Shown piece after piece: positions 12,443 through 22,770 of a DNA stretch of 64,000 nucleotides. Origin of the DNA: Platycnemis pennipes (lineage: Eukaryota > Arthropoda > Insecta > Odonata > Platycnemididae); NCBI GenBank assembly GCA_933228895.1, contig OW121857.1:7192001-7256000 (forward strand). Reading direction: 5' to 3'. The notes below the pieces were generated by a model. The model was not told the DNA's origin. It ran no database searches and saw nothing but the letters and a program-made list of their open reading frames with translations. How positions within the stretch are numbered: position 1 is the first letter of the stretch; each line of letters opens with the position of its first letter. Made by a program: the position numbers and the translations under genes.

Positions 12443-13009
12443 ATTTGCTTGAAAAACTTCTTCACACCACTCATGAGATTGATGGCTAAGGATGATGATG
12501 ATGACGAAAGCAAAACTATGTAACGTAACAATTGAGCCGCCGAGATAAACAATGCAAGGTGTAATAATGGAGGTAAACAAGCGTTGGTAATTAAGGAACA
12601 ATAGGAGAGAGGAGAATCGGGGAGTTGTGTGTTAGACGCGGTGGTGTGGAGACGCAGAAGTGACGCGTGCTTAAGAAAGGGCATTTGTTTGTGAGCTAGT
12701 TGGTGTCCGTGTGGGTGAATAAGTATTCGTGAGGGAAGAGTGGTTATTGGTGTTGTTGTGTTGTGTCTGATTTGATTCAAGAAGTGGCTCGAAAGAAAGG
12801 AAAGTGTAAAAGTGTACGGCCTGTCAAGTGCGAGCCTGAAGAGAAGTGTATTTTGTTTGTGTTTGATTAATTTTAAGTGCATTTCGTGAGGGCAATTTCA
12901 TATGTTGTGCAATAAATGTGTGTAAGATGTATACATATAAGGAATATATTACAACCACAAGAAATTAGAGATTAGTCAAAGTCTTATGTGGTAAGTGGTG
13001 CACCTTTGG
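12443..13009. other. non-coding spacer
   Basis: No recognisable gene. A long minus-strand open frame crosses this region and the LINE tail before it; I reject it as chance (see rejected list). Confidence 0.5.
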
Positions 13010-13072
13010 TGATCTCCACCCCCTGCCATACATTCGCGACGGCTCGCAGAGCATTACGTGGTTGTAGACTTG
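13010..13072 (+). repeat. short LINE 3'-end remnant
   Basis: CTCCACCCCCTGCCATACAT, then CGGCTCGCAGAGCATTACGT and GTTGTAGAC, match the shared 3' end of LINE subfamilies A and B with several substitutions. Almost nothing upstream was retained: an extremely 5'-truncated insertion. Confidence 0.65.
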
Positions 13073-13536
13073 TCTCGATTCCGCGCCATTTGAGCCACGC
13101 TTGAGCGGAAGTACGCGTGCGAAAAAGGGAGGACAAGAGAAGGACGATGAGCGAAAGGAAGGAAATGGCAGCGATTCCGGCGAAGGACTGAATCTTCAAA
13201 ATTGCAGGAGAAGGTTTCGCCACCTGCTCTTCGATGCGGCATACGCAGGACAAATGAATGCGAGAGGCCGAATGTATGCATCTCCAGGGACGGGGGAATC
13301 CTCTCCGGGTCGGACGAAATGAAAAGGCAGCGGCACAAGGAGAGAGAGAGAGTTCTTCCTTCCTTTCATCTGCGCTTCCCCCATCACCTTCCCGCTTCCT
13401 CCCACTCCCGGAACTGATGTCAAAGGGTTTTCTCTGAGCGGTGGCGTGTGTGTTGGGATGGAGATTGTTTTCAGGGCGGACGAGATATCCATAAAGTTAC
13501 TCTCCTCCAACGCCATCCAGAGCCTAGACTAGCCAA
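13073..13536. other. non-coding, moderately GC-rich
   Basis: Overlapping short open frames on both strands, GAGA-rich patches, no domain. I see nothing I can name. Confidence 0.45.
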
Positions 13537-13551
13537 CAATTTAAATCTAGT
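13537..13551. repeat. target-site duplication of the Penelope-like element, left
   Basis: CAATTTAAATCTAGT, repeated exactly at 17640-17654. The bases flanking the two copies differ, so the match is 15 bp. It brackets the Penelope-like insertion. Confidence 0.8.
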
Positions 13552-13605
13552 TGTTCTCTGCATTCTTTCGGGATACGTCCGCGTCGTTCAACAGTTGTGA
13601 CAACA

Positions 13606-13636
13606 GTTTCGCCAACTTTGTTGTTGGCGTCTTCAG
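13606..13636 (-). ncRNA. hammerhead-like stem-loop in Penelope 3' region
   Basis: Minus strand reads CTGAAGA, then CGCCAAC, a 6-base loop, GTTGGCG and AAAC. The 7-bp stem is perfect. This resembles the hammerhead-ribozyme core (CUGANGA, stem II, GAAA) known in Penelope-like elements, but there is one extra base between CTGAAGA and the G-C pair that would start stem II. I do not see a convincing stem I, so catalysis is unproved. Confidence 0.45.
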
Positions 13637-15266
13637 GTCGAAGTGGTTGAGAAGTCAATTTCAATTCAATTCAAAGTTGTCTTTATTGTGAACAACCATA
13701 ACAAGTAATAAACATTTACGAAACTTAGCAAAAACACAACTAAACAAATGAGTTGGTCACGGCCCTGTTTGGGATTTCTCCCCTTTAGGGCTCTGTGGAT
13801 TTCACTGGTATTAAATGTCTTTTATGTTTTGTATTGTTTGTCTTTTCATCGGGAGCGGTATTGGCCCATTAATCGCCCGCGCACGAAGGGAAACCCGCAA
13901 AACCTTCGTGGGACCACCGAAAAAACTTAACAAAGGACAATGAAAGGGTAGAATAACAAAGGATAAATTATGAACATTTAACAATGGATACGGAAGGAAG
14001 GTTGAAATATTTACAATATGAAGATGTATATGAATATTATCCATGTATGTCTGAAAATAGTCTCTGTCTTTGTTACTGGATTCAGGTGATGGGGGCGTCC
14101 GTGCAGGTGCACTGAAATGAGGGGGGGACACAGGTATCACCGGGTGTACTGGAGGAGCGAGTCACTGGAGAGTTAGCACCGGCCTCTTCTTTTCTTCCTC
14201 TTCATTCTTCGGTTTGGTGGGAAGAGAGGCAGCTCTGGAACCGGTTTCAGGTGTACCGGGGTTGGAATATGTCGCCGGATGTTTCGTCGTCCTTATATAG
14301 ATAGACCTGCGCGTCAATTCCGGTTCTTTTTAGCGATTGCTAAGGATACATAGCGACGGTATTAGCGACTGTCGCTAAAAATCGGATTCCGGTTCCATTT
14401 TTGCTAACTACACGCTAAGATAGCAGTCGCTAAGGCCCGTTAGCAACTGATAAACATCAAATTTATATTCCATTTTATACTAGCAGTAGCTAATTCGTAG
14501 ATAACTAATAGCAGTCGCTAATCAACGTATCGCTGATTGTAAATCCACTCTAACGTACCAGTGAAGTTAATAAGTAGCTGCAAAATAATACTTAGGACAT
14601 TTCACTCCCCAAAAAAACTTATACGGTGAGTTCATTTTAAATTTCCTTCCATATGTTGTCTGTTGCATAGAATCAAGTGTGTGATATTTTTTGATTTTTT
14701 CACCAAACATTTTTTAATCGCTCGCAAATCTTGAACTGCGCAATGAAAACTTGTTGAACTGTTGAGTGCTCAGATATATGTAAAGAAATCATCACTCACT
14801 AGTACCTACGTTCAAAAATATCTCATAACCTTATCTTGAGCGCAGCAATTTCGAAACATTGTCAGAAGACCCTAGTGAGGTTATTATGATAGTTCGAGTG
14901 ATAAGTAGCGGTAATACCTTTTTGATGCTGGCAGACAAATCTACGGACACACAATGCACTGAGATGGTAGTGGTATGCAGCAAAAGTTTGTTAAATGAGT
15001 CGTACGTAGAAGTGTACATCATTATCATCTTACAAAACATAGAATTTTAAAGGACTGAAGTATAGACACGACGATGATCCTACCATTATACATTTTTTGT
15101 ATTACCTACTGAAGGATAGCGTATATCAAATACCTACTTCATAATTGTAAGTAGGGAGAGTTAACAAAATGTATTTTTTCCCGAAATACTTCTAGAAACG
15201 TCTAGGTCATGAACGTACCCAAATGGTCCAATAAAAGGTTTAACATTTCAACTTTGTTATTATCTT

Positions 15267-15830
15267 TTGGATTTATATCCATCAGAGCAAACGTGTTCTT
15301 CTAAGTCCTATGCCAGAGGAATGGTAGTCTTTCTAATTGACAGGAACTGTCAAGAGTTATTTGGAAGCCAAAAATCTGTTGAACTAACCTGTAAGGCAAA
15401 TTCGTCTCAAGGGTCCCCCTATCCTTTTTCCTCGTACGTTGTCACTGACGTTATTACCACCAATACTGAAGTACGACTTTATTACATAACTCGAGATTCA
15501 CTCATAGGATACGTGTGTTTAGTAAATATTCCAGTGTGCAGTTACATTCAGTTGCATACTTCAGCACAGATCCTTCATTATGCACCTCCTATAGCCTGTG
15601 ATATTATTAATGCTTGTGTTACACTTCATAACGTGAGAGTACGCAGAAACATTGAGCAAAGGGATCTTGAAAATTGAGGTGCTGAGCATGCAGATCCCTT
15701 AGAAGAGATTATGGCCGACGAAGGAAATACTATTGTGGCTGGAGATAGGCATGAAGAGGGAATTAGGACAAATAATTACATCCTGTAATATTTATAAGAA
15801 TTATTACCTTATATGTACCTATTTTAGTCT
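15267..15830 (+). pseudogene. Harbinger transposase C-terminal remnant
   Basis: A 136-codon frame (15267-15677) ends with APPIACDIINACVTLHNVRV, matching the conserved Harbinger/PIF transposase end, where A-x-x-I-I-x-A-C-x-x-L-H-N is near-universal. After the stop the acidic tail continues in frame (LEEIMADEGN, then EEGIRTNNYIL). The segment before it is blurred by frameshifts; I cannot locate the three DDE-type catalytic acids. The ATG at 15267 is not a real start, because the protein should extend several hundred residues upstream. Transposases of this family cut and paste DNA in the nucleus with a Myb-like partner; this copy cannot. Confidence 0.75.
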
Positions 15831-16411
15831 AATTTTATTAGTTATGGTATATTGTATAGTACCTATTAGTAAAAATTGTATTTAGTAATAAATGAAATTA
15901 AACATCGGCATTGTTTCAAAATTTTAAGTAAAATATATGACAGCTATCTGAATCTATCTAAATATCATCTTGGTTGTCATCAAAAAGACGATACTAGCCA
16001 GAAAAAACCCTTCATTTGCATTATTTCCATGAATTTCTTGAGGACGGTGGCCATTTCTTTCAAGAAATTGTCTATCCCCTGGTAAATAGAACTATCCAAC
16101 TTAAAATTCTTTTTTTTTACTTCTCTCATGGAAAGCACTTATTTTAGGTTCAAGCAGCGAATGGGAATGAATATCTTGCATCGAACCTCCAAATATTTAT
16201 TTGTTATCTGTTGCTCCTTTCAGTCATCTGTTTCTAGCAGAGTTTTTTCAATTAACACACTCAATGCTGGCCTATTTCATGAAAGAGTATTCATGTCCAA
16301 AAGTTTTTTTTTCTTTTATATGAATAAATACATTATTATACATGCTTTAAAGATAAAATTTTTGCAATATATTAATAATTTTTTACTTAGCAACGAACAT
16401 AACGGGACCCC

Positions 16412-16473
16412 ATGCCTTGACGTCAAGGCATCAACCTCCCAGGGTAACGAGGCATGCCTTGAATTCAAGGCAT
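16412..16473. repeat. pair of 20-bp perfect palindromes
   Basis: ATGCCTTGACGTCAAGGCAT at 16412-16431 and ATGCCTTGAATTCAAGGCAT at 16454-16473. Each is its own reverse complement; they differ only at the two central bases either side of the axis (ACGT against AATT) and lie 22 bp apart. They could bind a dimeric protein or form cruciforms; function unknown. Confidence 0.9.
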
Positions 16474-16682
16474 CCGCGTTGAGTGTGACACTGTTCCCCT
16501 GGAAAATTTACGGATTTTTGAACTTATTGTTTTACTGGTGGTAAATGTAACTAAATTACATTTTCAATACTGGTTAACGTAAATATACACTTATTCTTCA
16601 TTTCTAGAACACAAACTCTCAAACATATAGTCATTTTAACATATTAAGGCAAAAGGTTACTACAAGATGATTTGCAATACCA

Positions 16683-16866
16683 TCACAGCGATGCCCTTTA
16701 TACGTTATTTAGCAAACATATGTAAAATAAGTATTTTCAACCTTTAATACCGGAAGAAACGGAAAAATTTCAATATTTTCGAACAGAGAGTGAAGCGCAT
16801 ACCATTTTTCTTCTTACACAAGATCGATTGGTCTGCCGTTAATTATAATTTGATTTAGAAAAATAC
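16683..16866 (+). repeat. 180-bp repeat X, copy 1
   Basis: Shares CCTTTATAC, then TTTAGCAAACAT, GGAAGAAACGGAAAAATTTC, GAACAGAGAGTGAA and GATCGATTGGTC with 21489-21670 in the same orientation. As this copy is inside the nested Harbinger, the second copy may be a fragment of a related element. Confidence 0.75.
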
Positions 16867-17287
16867 TGCAATAATATTTTCCCTTAAAAAAGAAAGAAAA
16901 CGGAATAGCATTTCCTGCATTGTATATGCAAATAGCCACAACCTAAAAACACAACTTAAAACGCTCATGTGAGTAAGTGTTAATTAGAATCATTTTTGAA
17001 AATTACTCACCACCGATATTTGTAGAGCTGCTAGCCTCATACAGTAGTTTATTTCAAAATTCCCGCGGTAACTAGGACGTAAGCTTTCGTCAGTGTTTTA
17101 TTTTCTCTTCTTATTAGTTGATGGTGAATGACGTGAAACAATGCTTGAATTCATCGCTAAGATTCCGAACTTTACCGAGTCTTAGCAGTCGCTAATGCAA
17201 GCATAACCCAGAATCGCGTTCATTCGTAGCAACCGGTAAATTTAGCGGTTGCTAGCTCTTAGCGACGAAAGAACCAGAATTGACGCG

Positions 17288-17639
17288 GTGGTCGTATAAC
17301 TGCTGCCCTCTGATTGGCCGGATTTTTTTATGACCCTTTTCCAAGCAGAATGCAAAGGGTATCCGTCCTCTCTGTCTATGTTCATCGGTGTCTTTATTAT
17401 TTCTATCGCCTCTCACTAATTACTACCCTCGAAAAGTATCGTGCCTCCCTTGTCATTATTTTGGCGTCTTCGAATTGGATTACGTGTCCTGGCTCTCTCC
17501 ACGCATCTTCGGCGATGACGGATAGATGGAATTGTTTATTTTTAGTGTGCTTTCACTGTCCTCTGGTGTTCTTTCATGCGAGTGTTCATGCACCTGCACG
17601 TCTCGCCCACGTACGACGCATGCCGCGGAAACCTACGAG
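17288..17639 (-). pseudogene. GIY-YIG endonuclease C-terminus of the Penelope-like element
   Basis: The readable protein part of the split element. It begins, after truncation, with FPRHASYVGETCRCMNTRMK, the second strand and conserved Arg of a GIY-YIG nuclease; the GIY tripeptide itself is missing. Two stops follow KAH, then a shifted frame reads EPGHVIQFEDAKIMTREARY, and another shift gives EAIEIIKTPMNIDREDGYPL. In active elements this nuclease nicks the target DNA for priming by the N-terminal RT. Broken here by at least two frameshifts. Confidence 0.85.
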
Positions 17640-17654
17640 CAATTTAAATCTAGT
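17640..17654. repeat. target-site duplication of the Penelope-like element, right
   Basis: Exact repeat of CAATTTAAATCTAGT from 13537-13551, immediately beyond the truncated 5' end of the element. Confidence 0.8.
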
Positions 17655-19235
17655 CTAATAAAAATATGAAATAATTCGTTATAAAATATTTAGGACGCTA
17701 TAATTTCCACATTTAGCTCCAGGCGATAACAGATAAAAATGTAATTGACAAATAATCTTGTAAGTAAGCAATTAGGAATATTTAAGTACACTTTGGACAG
17801 TTGTTCGAAGGAGAAACTTACGTAATCGATAGTCCAGCCATTTCAAGTTTCATGACGAGCTTCGCCTATAATATGCCAAATAATTTAAAGCAACAAAGAG
17901 AAGGAATCAATGGAAATTCAATACGTTCCACATAGAGGAATGGTACACGACAACAAAGTGGAGGAGACAACAGAATATGAAGTTTCGCTCGTGATTAAGG
18001 TGAGGAGAAAGAGGGCTTCGGCGGTGGCGTCACGAGTGACAAAACATTGTCAGCTGCGCGTAGGAGGCGACAGGGGCGGGTAGGTTTACAAACAAAGGAG
18101 GGCGGCGAGGCGGCTGCTGTGTTGGTCATCCTAACCAATCACGGACCGCCACTAACGCAGACAGGCGCCGACGAAATCATAATGCATGCCCCGGTTCCCC
18201 ACTTTCGCATGAGGCTCCCATGAAGCATACGACAGCCACACGTTCATGCATTCACAAAACCCATGAATTCAATAACGAATCATCAAGTTCAGGTGACGTA
18301 CATTCCCATTCCGTGGTAACATGCAGGAAAATCAAAACGCCCAGAAAAATATTATAAATCATTTCCATTGTCCTAAAGCTAAAATTAATACTTTTTGCTC
18401 TGTAATAGATACATTTGAAAGTTCTTTTTAATAATGCTCTAGTTTTAATTATACTATTCAAGGGAATTAACAAATAACGTTAACTTTAAATGGTGACTTT
18501 AAGCATTTCGGAAATTTAAGGATATAAAAACTAATTATTAATTACGAATACTAAATACTACTACAATAATTATGAATACTAATTTAAGAATATAAAAACT
18601 ATTATAAAGGGCACAGTTTATTACAAACACGAGCAAGAATCATGCAGAATCATTAATACTATTGTGAGTAAATCAAACGACAGTGTAGTCACAACAGAAA
18701 AAATACAGCAGAAGAGTGCCTATGGTACTGTACAGATTGTAATGTAAAAACTGCAGAAATCGGATGCTAGTATTATACTAAAATATTGAAAATCCACGTT
18801 CATATATCTATTTGATCGTAGTGAATAGTTAGCGAGAGCAGTCCGTTCTAATGCTTAAAAACATTTGATTAGCGGTGTAATTAAAAGTAATACTGCGCAA
18901 TTTTATGTCCATGGTCATGCAGAATAAGTTAAAATCGTACGTGATAATACTAAAAAATTCAACTCGTTTATGAAAATCACTGACTAAAGTTCACGGAAAC
19001 GTCAACTCAATTGGTTTAAATGCGATTTTATTGCGCTAATACCTCAAATGTTCATAATTTTTCTTGAGTAATTCATCAACTTTATTTCAAGATAGCTGCC
19101 ATAAAATAAATTTTTTCTGTTATATTCTCTGTAAATGGGTAACACATAATCAATATAAAAATAGGTAGCCATGTCAGAATTTGATATCGCTCCGAAGAAA
19201 TATACCCCATGATATAAAAGGCGTCATGCTACTTC
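17655..19235. other. non-coding spacer with one GC-rich patch
   Basis: Mostly AT-rich with no gene. Bases 18005-18210 are unusually GC-rich for this window and contain CGAGGCGGCTGCTG and ACCAATCACGG, a CCAAT-like word. This could be a promoter or CpG-containing remnant; there is no exon I can attach it to. Confidence 0.4.
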
Positions 19236-19773
19236 TTGGGGTCGTTTGCCATATTTTTTTATTGCCGAATATGACAGGGTTTTTTAAAATAAAGAGACCC
19301 ATATTTTTCCGTTTTTTGATCCGTCAATTATTTCTCGAGTTATAAGCGGCGAAAAACTGATATTTTTAACCCTTTCGGAAAAGTGGGCGTGGTGCAACCT
19401 CTGACGTATATCGACTTCGTCCAATCACAACTGAGCCCGCGAAGCTACTTTGCCTTATCGCAATGTGCGGGACACGGCTGACTCTCCCAATGGGATCGAT
19501 TGCGACAGCATCTGTGCGAGCAGATCTTCCGAGAAACTTCCACTTCCACTTCCTTCCCATCCACGAAAAGCAGTCAAGGACGGGAGGAAAATGACGTTAA
19601 TGTTATCAAAGCAGTTTTTCGGTGGGCGTCACATTTTGCTTATTTTAATTTTTGATTTGTGAGTGAATGGTTGTGGTTAGAAGATTAATTTTTTCACTAA
19701 AATTCTTTTTTCGTTTCCATCTAACGATTTCGTGTACAAAATTGCTATTTCGGTTCCGAGTAAACGCCCCCAT
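19236..19773 (+). mobile_element. short TIR element, copy A of six
   Basis: About 540 bp. Left end TTGGGGTCGTTTGCC, right end GTAAACGCCCCCAT; family consensus ends are ATGGGGTCGTTTAC and its near-inverse. Internal landmarks shared by all copies: GATCCGTCAATTATTTCTCG, ACTGAGCCCGCGAAGCTACT, GTCAAGGACGGGAGGAAAAT, GCTTATTTTAATTTTTGATT. No transposase. The outermost AT could be part of the TIR or a 2-bp target duplication; the palindromic dinucleotide leaves this open. Confidence 0.88.
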
Positions 19774-20442
19774 TACATAGGATATTTTAACACGGGGCAA
19801 AGAGTGTTGCTTGAGAAGAAAATGTCTGTAAGCCCCGGAGGACATTAAACTACGTGTTTATATATAAGGACCTACGACTAGGGGTAGGTTAAAACTTTTG
19901 GGGCGATGTGTTAATCCTAGTTGCTCACGTAGGTTTATAGATGACAGGTCGCCATGGTTTCGGACGAGGGATAGGCTCACGATCCTCGAAAGGCGATGAC
20001 CCTGGCGTGTCCAGCGCTCGGAAAGCATCCCTCTCCCAACCCCCTGACCCGCAATTAGCCCTCCCCGCCGCACTGAACCTCAACAATGGTCCCCAGCTTC
20101 CTGCCCTTCCCGTGTAGTAACCAATTTGGAAGCGTTACCCTCCGTACGCCAGCTGCCCACTCCATTCGTCTCCATGGCGACGAGGTGCTCACTGCCCGGA
20201 TGGAAATGGAAATCCCTCGCCCTCCCCCCTGACCCCATCGCCTTTGACCGCCGCTAATAGATCCGGTGAAATTGGCGGTGATTTAGACGCCATTCACATT
20301 CAGCGACATCCTACGGCGTTGCAAGCACTGTATCCTGATAATGCACAGGTGTTATGTCTCCTCGACAGCATGCGAATATTTTCATAGCACGATGGAAAAA
20401 CTTAACGTGGCTACAGACTGAGGAAATCTGTAAGTAACCAGG
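19774..20442. other. non-coding, GC-richer segment
   Basis: Bases 19860-20320 have more G+C than their surroundings and a few open frames, but no domain, splice pattern or repeat I recognise. Single-copy host sequence is possible. Confidence 0.4.
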
Positions 20443-20825
20443 AAATATGCGGCCGAGCGAAGAGAAAGCTAGGATTTATGAAAAGAGTACTTGGGAAATG
20501 TGATGAGAAGACAAAAGAGCGATGTTTTTTTTCACTAGTTAGGCCTCGCCTTGAGTATGCAGCCAGTGCATGGGATCCGAATGAATTAGGTTTGATCAAA
20601 GAACTAGACAGTGTGCAGCGTAGAGCAGCTAGGTTCGTTAAAATGTGTTACGATAGTTTGAGTAGCGTTTCAAATTTAATAAAAGACTTAGGGTGGGAAT
20701 CATTATCAGAGCGTAGGTTAAAGTACAGATTAAATGTATTGGAGAAATTACAATCGGATAGCTTTACTGAAGAGGTTAGGCACATATTAAAAACACCAGC
20801 GTATTTTGCTAGATCATTGTGTTAA
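20443..20825 (+). pseudogene. CR1/L2-type LINE subfamily A, RT C-terminal piece
   Basis: A 115-codon open frame covering the end of the RT region: KRVLGKCDEKTKERCFFSLV, RPRLEYAASAWDPNELGL, LDSVQRRAARFVKMCYDSL, WESLSERRLKYRLNVLEKL and EEVRHILKTPAYFAR. It is the best-preserved coding piece of subfamily A. Both sides are lost: nothing upstream of the RT C-terminus, and the 3' UTR with its tail is missing, so this is a deletion remnant rather than a simple 5'-truncated insertion. Confidence 0.87.
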
Positions 20826-21334
20826 CTGAAACTAGAGCGTATCGCCAATATTCTGAATGGACTTTTCACACATTTTAACTGGCATAAAGAGGTTTGCTGC
20901 GTGCATTTTATCATGCACGTATAAATATTCTGAAATAACAAAATTTACACGATTGAAGTAACTGCGGAAAACAACGAAAAGGGAATATAGGATGTTTCAA
21001 AAACGCACGTGACGCCAGAGACTTGAACCGGGTCAGCTGAAGGCGATAAGAGAGAATCAGAGAAAACCTGAGAGCATGCCTACCTTTCTCTCCTTTCTGC
21101 TGGCGAGGGATTATTGTTTCAATATTCCGAGAATTTTGGAACTGGTGTTGCCTCGAAGAAAATGCCAATTCCTTCCACTCAGGCCACTTTTCTTTTATTT
21201 CTATCTTTCGAATTCTTGGAGATTGAAAACGTGGCTAGAAAGAGGTACCCAATACCATTTCATTCTAAGCTAAATTAAAAAAAATACAATTAAAACTTTT
21301 ACTAGAAAGTACCCTTGAAAGAACAATAAATAAT
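20826..21334. other. non-coding spacer
   Basis: No gene or repeat recognised. Confidence 0.45.
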
Positions 21335-21480
21335 TTTATATATGGATGGTTTTTCGGGAGTTTAGGCTTTTTTTGAGATTCCTAAACAAATTCACCTTAA
21401 AGAACTAAAGCTCTGAAAAAAGAAAAAGGTACATTTTCCGAAACGTCGGCCAAAATTTAAATACTTTTCATTTTCAAAAA
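21335..21480 (+). repeat. arm fragment of the palindromic element
   Basis: TATATGGATGGTTTTTCGGG, an AAACAAATTCACCTTAAAGAAC block, and CTGAAAAAAGAAAAAGGTAC with TTTTCCGAAACGTCGGCC match pieces of the arms of 23891-26653, in a rearranged and shortened form. The CTGAAxA-stem-GAAAC motif (21413-21444) is degenerate here. Confidence 0.65.
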
Positions 21481-21488
21481 AGGACTTA

Positions 21489-21670
21489 ACCACAGCTATT
21501 CCCTTTATACTCCATTTAGCAAACATGTATAAAATAATCACTTTCAACCTTTAGTAGCGGAAGAAACGGAAAAATTTCGATTTTCGCGAACAGAGAGTGA
21601 AACGCATACCCTTTTTCTGCTTACACATGATCGATTGGTCAAGCATTAATTACAACGTGATGTAAGAAAA
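21489..21670 (+). repeat. 180-bp repeat X, copy 2
   Basis: Same orientation and extent as 16683-16866. The copy ends at the tail of the RTE-like LINE, which appears to have inserted next to it. Confidence 0.75.
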
Positions 21671-21671
21671 A

Positions 21672-22358
21672 GTCATCATCATTGGTCAACAATACTAGTA
21701 TTGGTTTGATGCAGCTTTCCACTCGATTCTTCTGTTGACCAACATTTTCATTGTGACGTAATTCTTCTCCATCACGTCCTTTACGACCTGTTCTATGTAA
21801 CTCATACGAGGCCTGCCTTTTACATTCTTCCCGTTCACTTTTCCCTCGACGATTGTCTTCATCAGGCGTGTATCAAGATATGGCCGATTAAGTTGTTCTT
21901 TCTTCTTTTTAGAGTTGTCAGCAGACTTCTCTATTCTCCTACTCTTCTTAGCACTTCCTCGTTACTTACTCGGTCGATCCATTTAATCTTCAGCATTCTT
22001 CTGTAGCACCAAATTTCGAACGCTTCAATCCTTTTCTTCTCTGCTGCTGTCATCGTCCATGATTCACTTCCGTAAAGAAATATGCTCCAGATGTATATTC
22101 TGAAGAACTGTTTCCTTACTTCTATGCTTGTATTTCCTGCTGTAAGTAGATTCGTCTTTTGATGGAATGCCCTCTTTGCCTGGGCTATTCTACTCACTAT
22201 TTCTTTCTTGCTTTGTCCATCGTTGGTTACTCGACTTCCTAGATAACAGAACTCTTTAACCTCTTCAAGTTTTTGTTTTCCTAGTTTTACATTGGATTTG
22301 GCCTCTTTTTTCTTGCTGCACACCAATATCTTAGTCTTCTTCTTATTTATCTTCACAC
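21672..22358 (-). pseudogene. RTE-like LINE, C-terminal fragment
   Basis: Minus-strand 144-codon frame with INKKKTKILVCS, then KEFCYLGSRVTNDGQSKKEI, IAQAKRAFHQKTNLL, FRIYIWSIFLYGSESWTMTA, EAFEIWCYRRMLKIKWIDRV and NEEVLRRVGE. This is the region after the RT catalytic core in RTE-type endonuclease-reverse transcriptases. Coding similarity continues past the stop in other frames toward 21780 (KGRPRMSYI). The 3' end has a short CAATGATGATGAC tail. It is 5'-truncated and lacks catalytic residues. The RTE clade is inferred from the motif set and the trinucleotide-type tail; relatives are at 56744-57545 and 58340-58965. Confidence 0.85.
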
Positions 22359-22770
22359 AAATCACACCCTTTTAAATGCGAATTCCCAGAGCTTTGAAGG
22401 AAAAAAAGCCTAAGTAAGTTAATCCATATTTTTCAGGAGATAAGGATATTAAAAGCCATCAACTTGCAACATGATTTTCAGTGCAATTCATTGTCAAAAC
22501 TAATCCTTAAATAAACCCAACTTATAGTACGTACTCGATTACGCTTTAGAAGAACTGTTCCACATTGTTTCTTAAAAATATTTTGCTTGTATCGTTTTGA
22601 AGAACAAATTTAGTCTACATATACACATAGAAATAATTTTCTCAACCCTATTCAGTTGAAGAACACATTAGATTATGATGAAATTTGCATGAATTAATTA
22701 TATTTGCTCAATGGTGCAAATGAAAAAAATTGTGATCAGCCGTAGATGGTGAACTTTTGAAACGAACTTA
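22359..22770 (+). repeat. 400-bp repeat Y, copy 1
   Basis: Begins AAATCACACCCTTTTAAATG and includes CATCAACTTGCAACATGATT, TTTTCAGTGCAATTCAT and AATTTAGTCTACAT, as in 27245-27665. It starts exactly at the truncated 5' edge of the RTE-like LINE. No ORF, no TIR seen. Confidence 0.8.

Larger units (their letters stand above)
14310..17287 (+). mobile_element. Harbinger-type transposon nested in the Penelope element
   Basis: Ends are inverted repeats: CGCGTCAATTCCGGTTCTTT at left, and the inverse with one mismatch at right (AAAGAACCAGAATTGACGCG). Inside each end are clusters of a subterminal word, TAGCAGTCGCTAA or TTAGCGACTGTCGCTAA (14340-14525 and 17180-17275). A Harbinger transposase C-terminus sits at 15480-15830. 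Length is 2,978 bp. The 3-bp flanks (CTG and GTG) differ by one base, so the duplication is imperfect. No Myb-like second gene was recognised. Two near-identical 20-bp palindromes lie near 16440. Confidence 0.75.
13552..17639 (-). mobile_element. Penelope-like element, split by a Harbinger transposon
   Basis: On the minus strand the coding end of a Penelope-like retroelement runs from 17639 to 17288. It has the GIY-YIG endonuclease core YVGETCRCMNTRMKEHQRTV, then REARYF (out of frame) and EAIEIIKTPMNIDREDG with SAWKRVI, the usual C-terminal block of this family. It then stops at the right end of an inserted TIR transposon (14310-17287) and resumes at 14309 as a 3' non-coding region down to 13552, including a CTGAAGA-hairpin-GAAAC motif. 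Without the insert the element is about 1.1 kb: 5'-truncated just before the GIY-YIG YVGET motif, with no RT. The 15-bp duplication on both outer sides supports one insertion event followed by interruption. Several frameshifts make it inactive. Confidence 0.85.

Noticed and set aside
12037..12882. 281-codon minus-strand frame, the longest in the window
   Set aside because: It runs antisense through a LINE 3' UTR and its TGTAGA tail (giving IYIYIYI runs) and has no domain; composition follows the DNA, not a protein.
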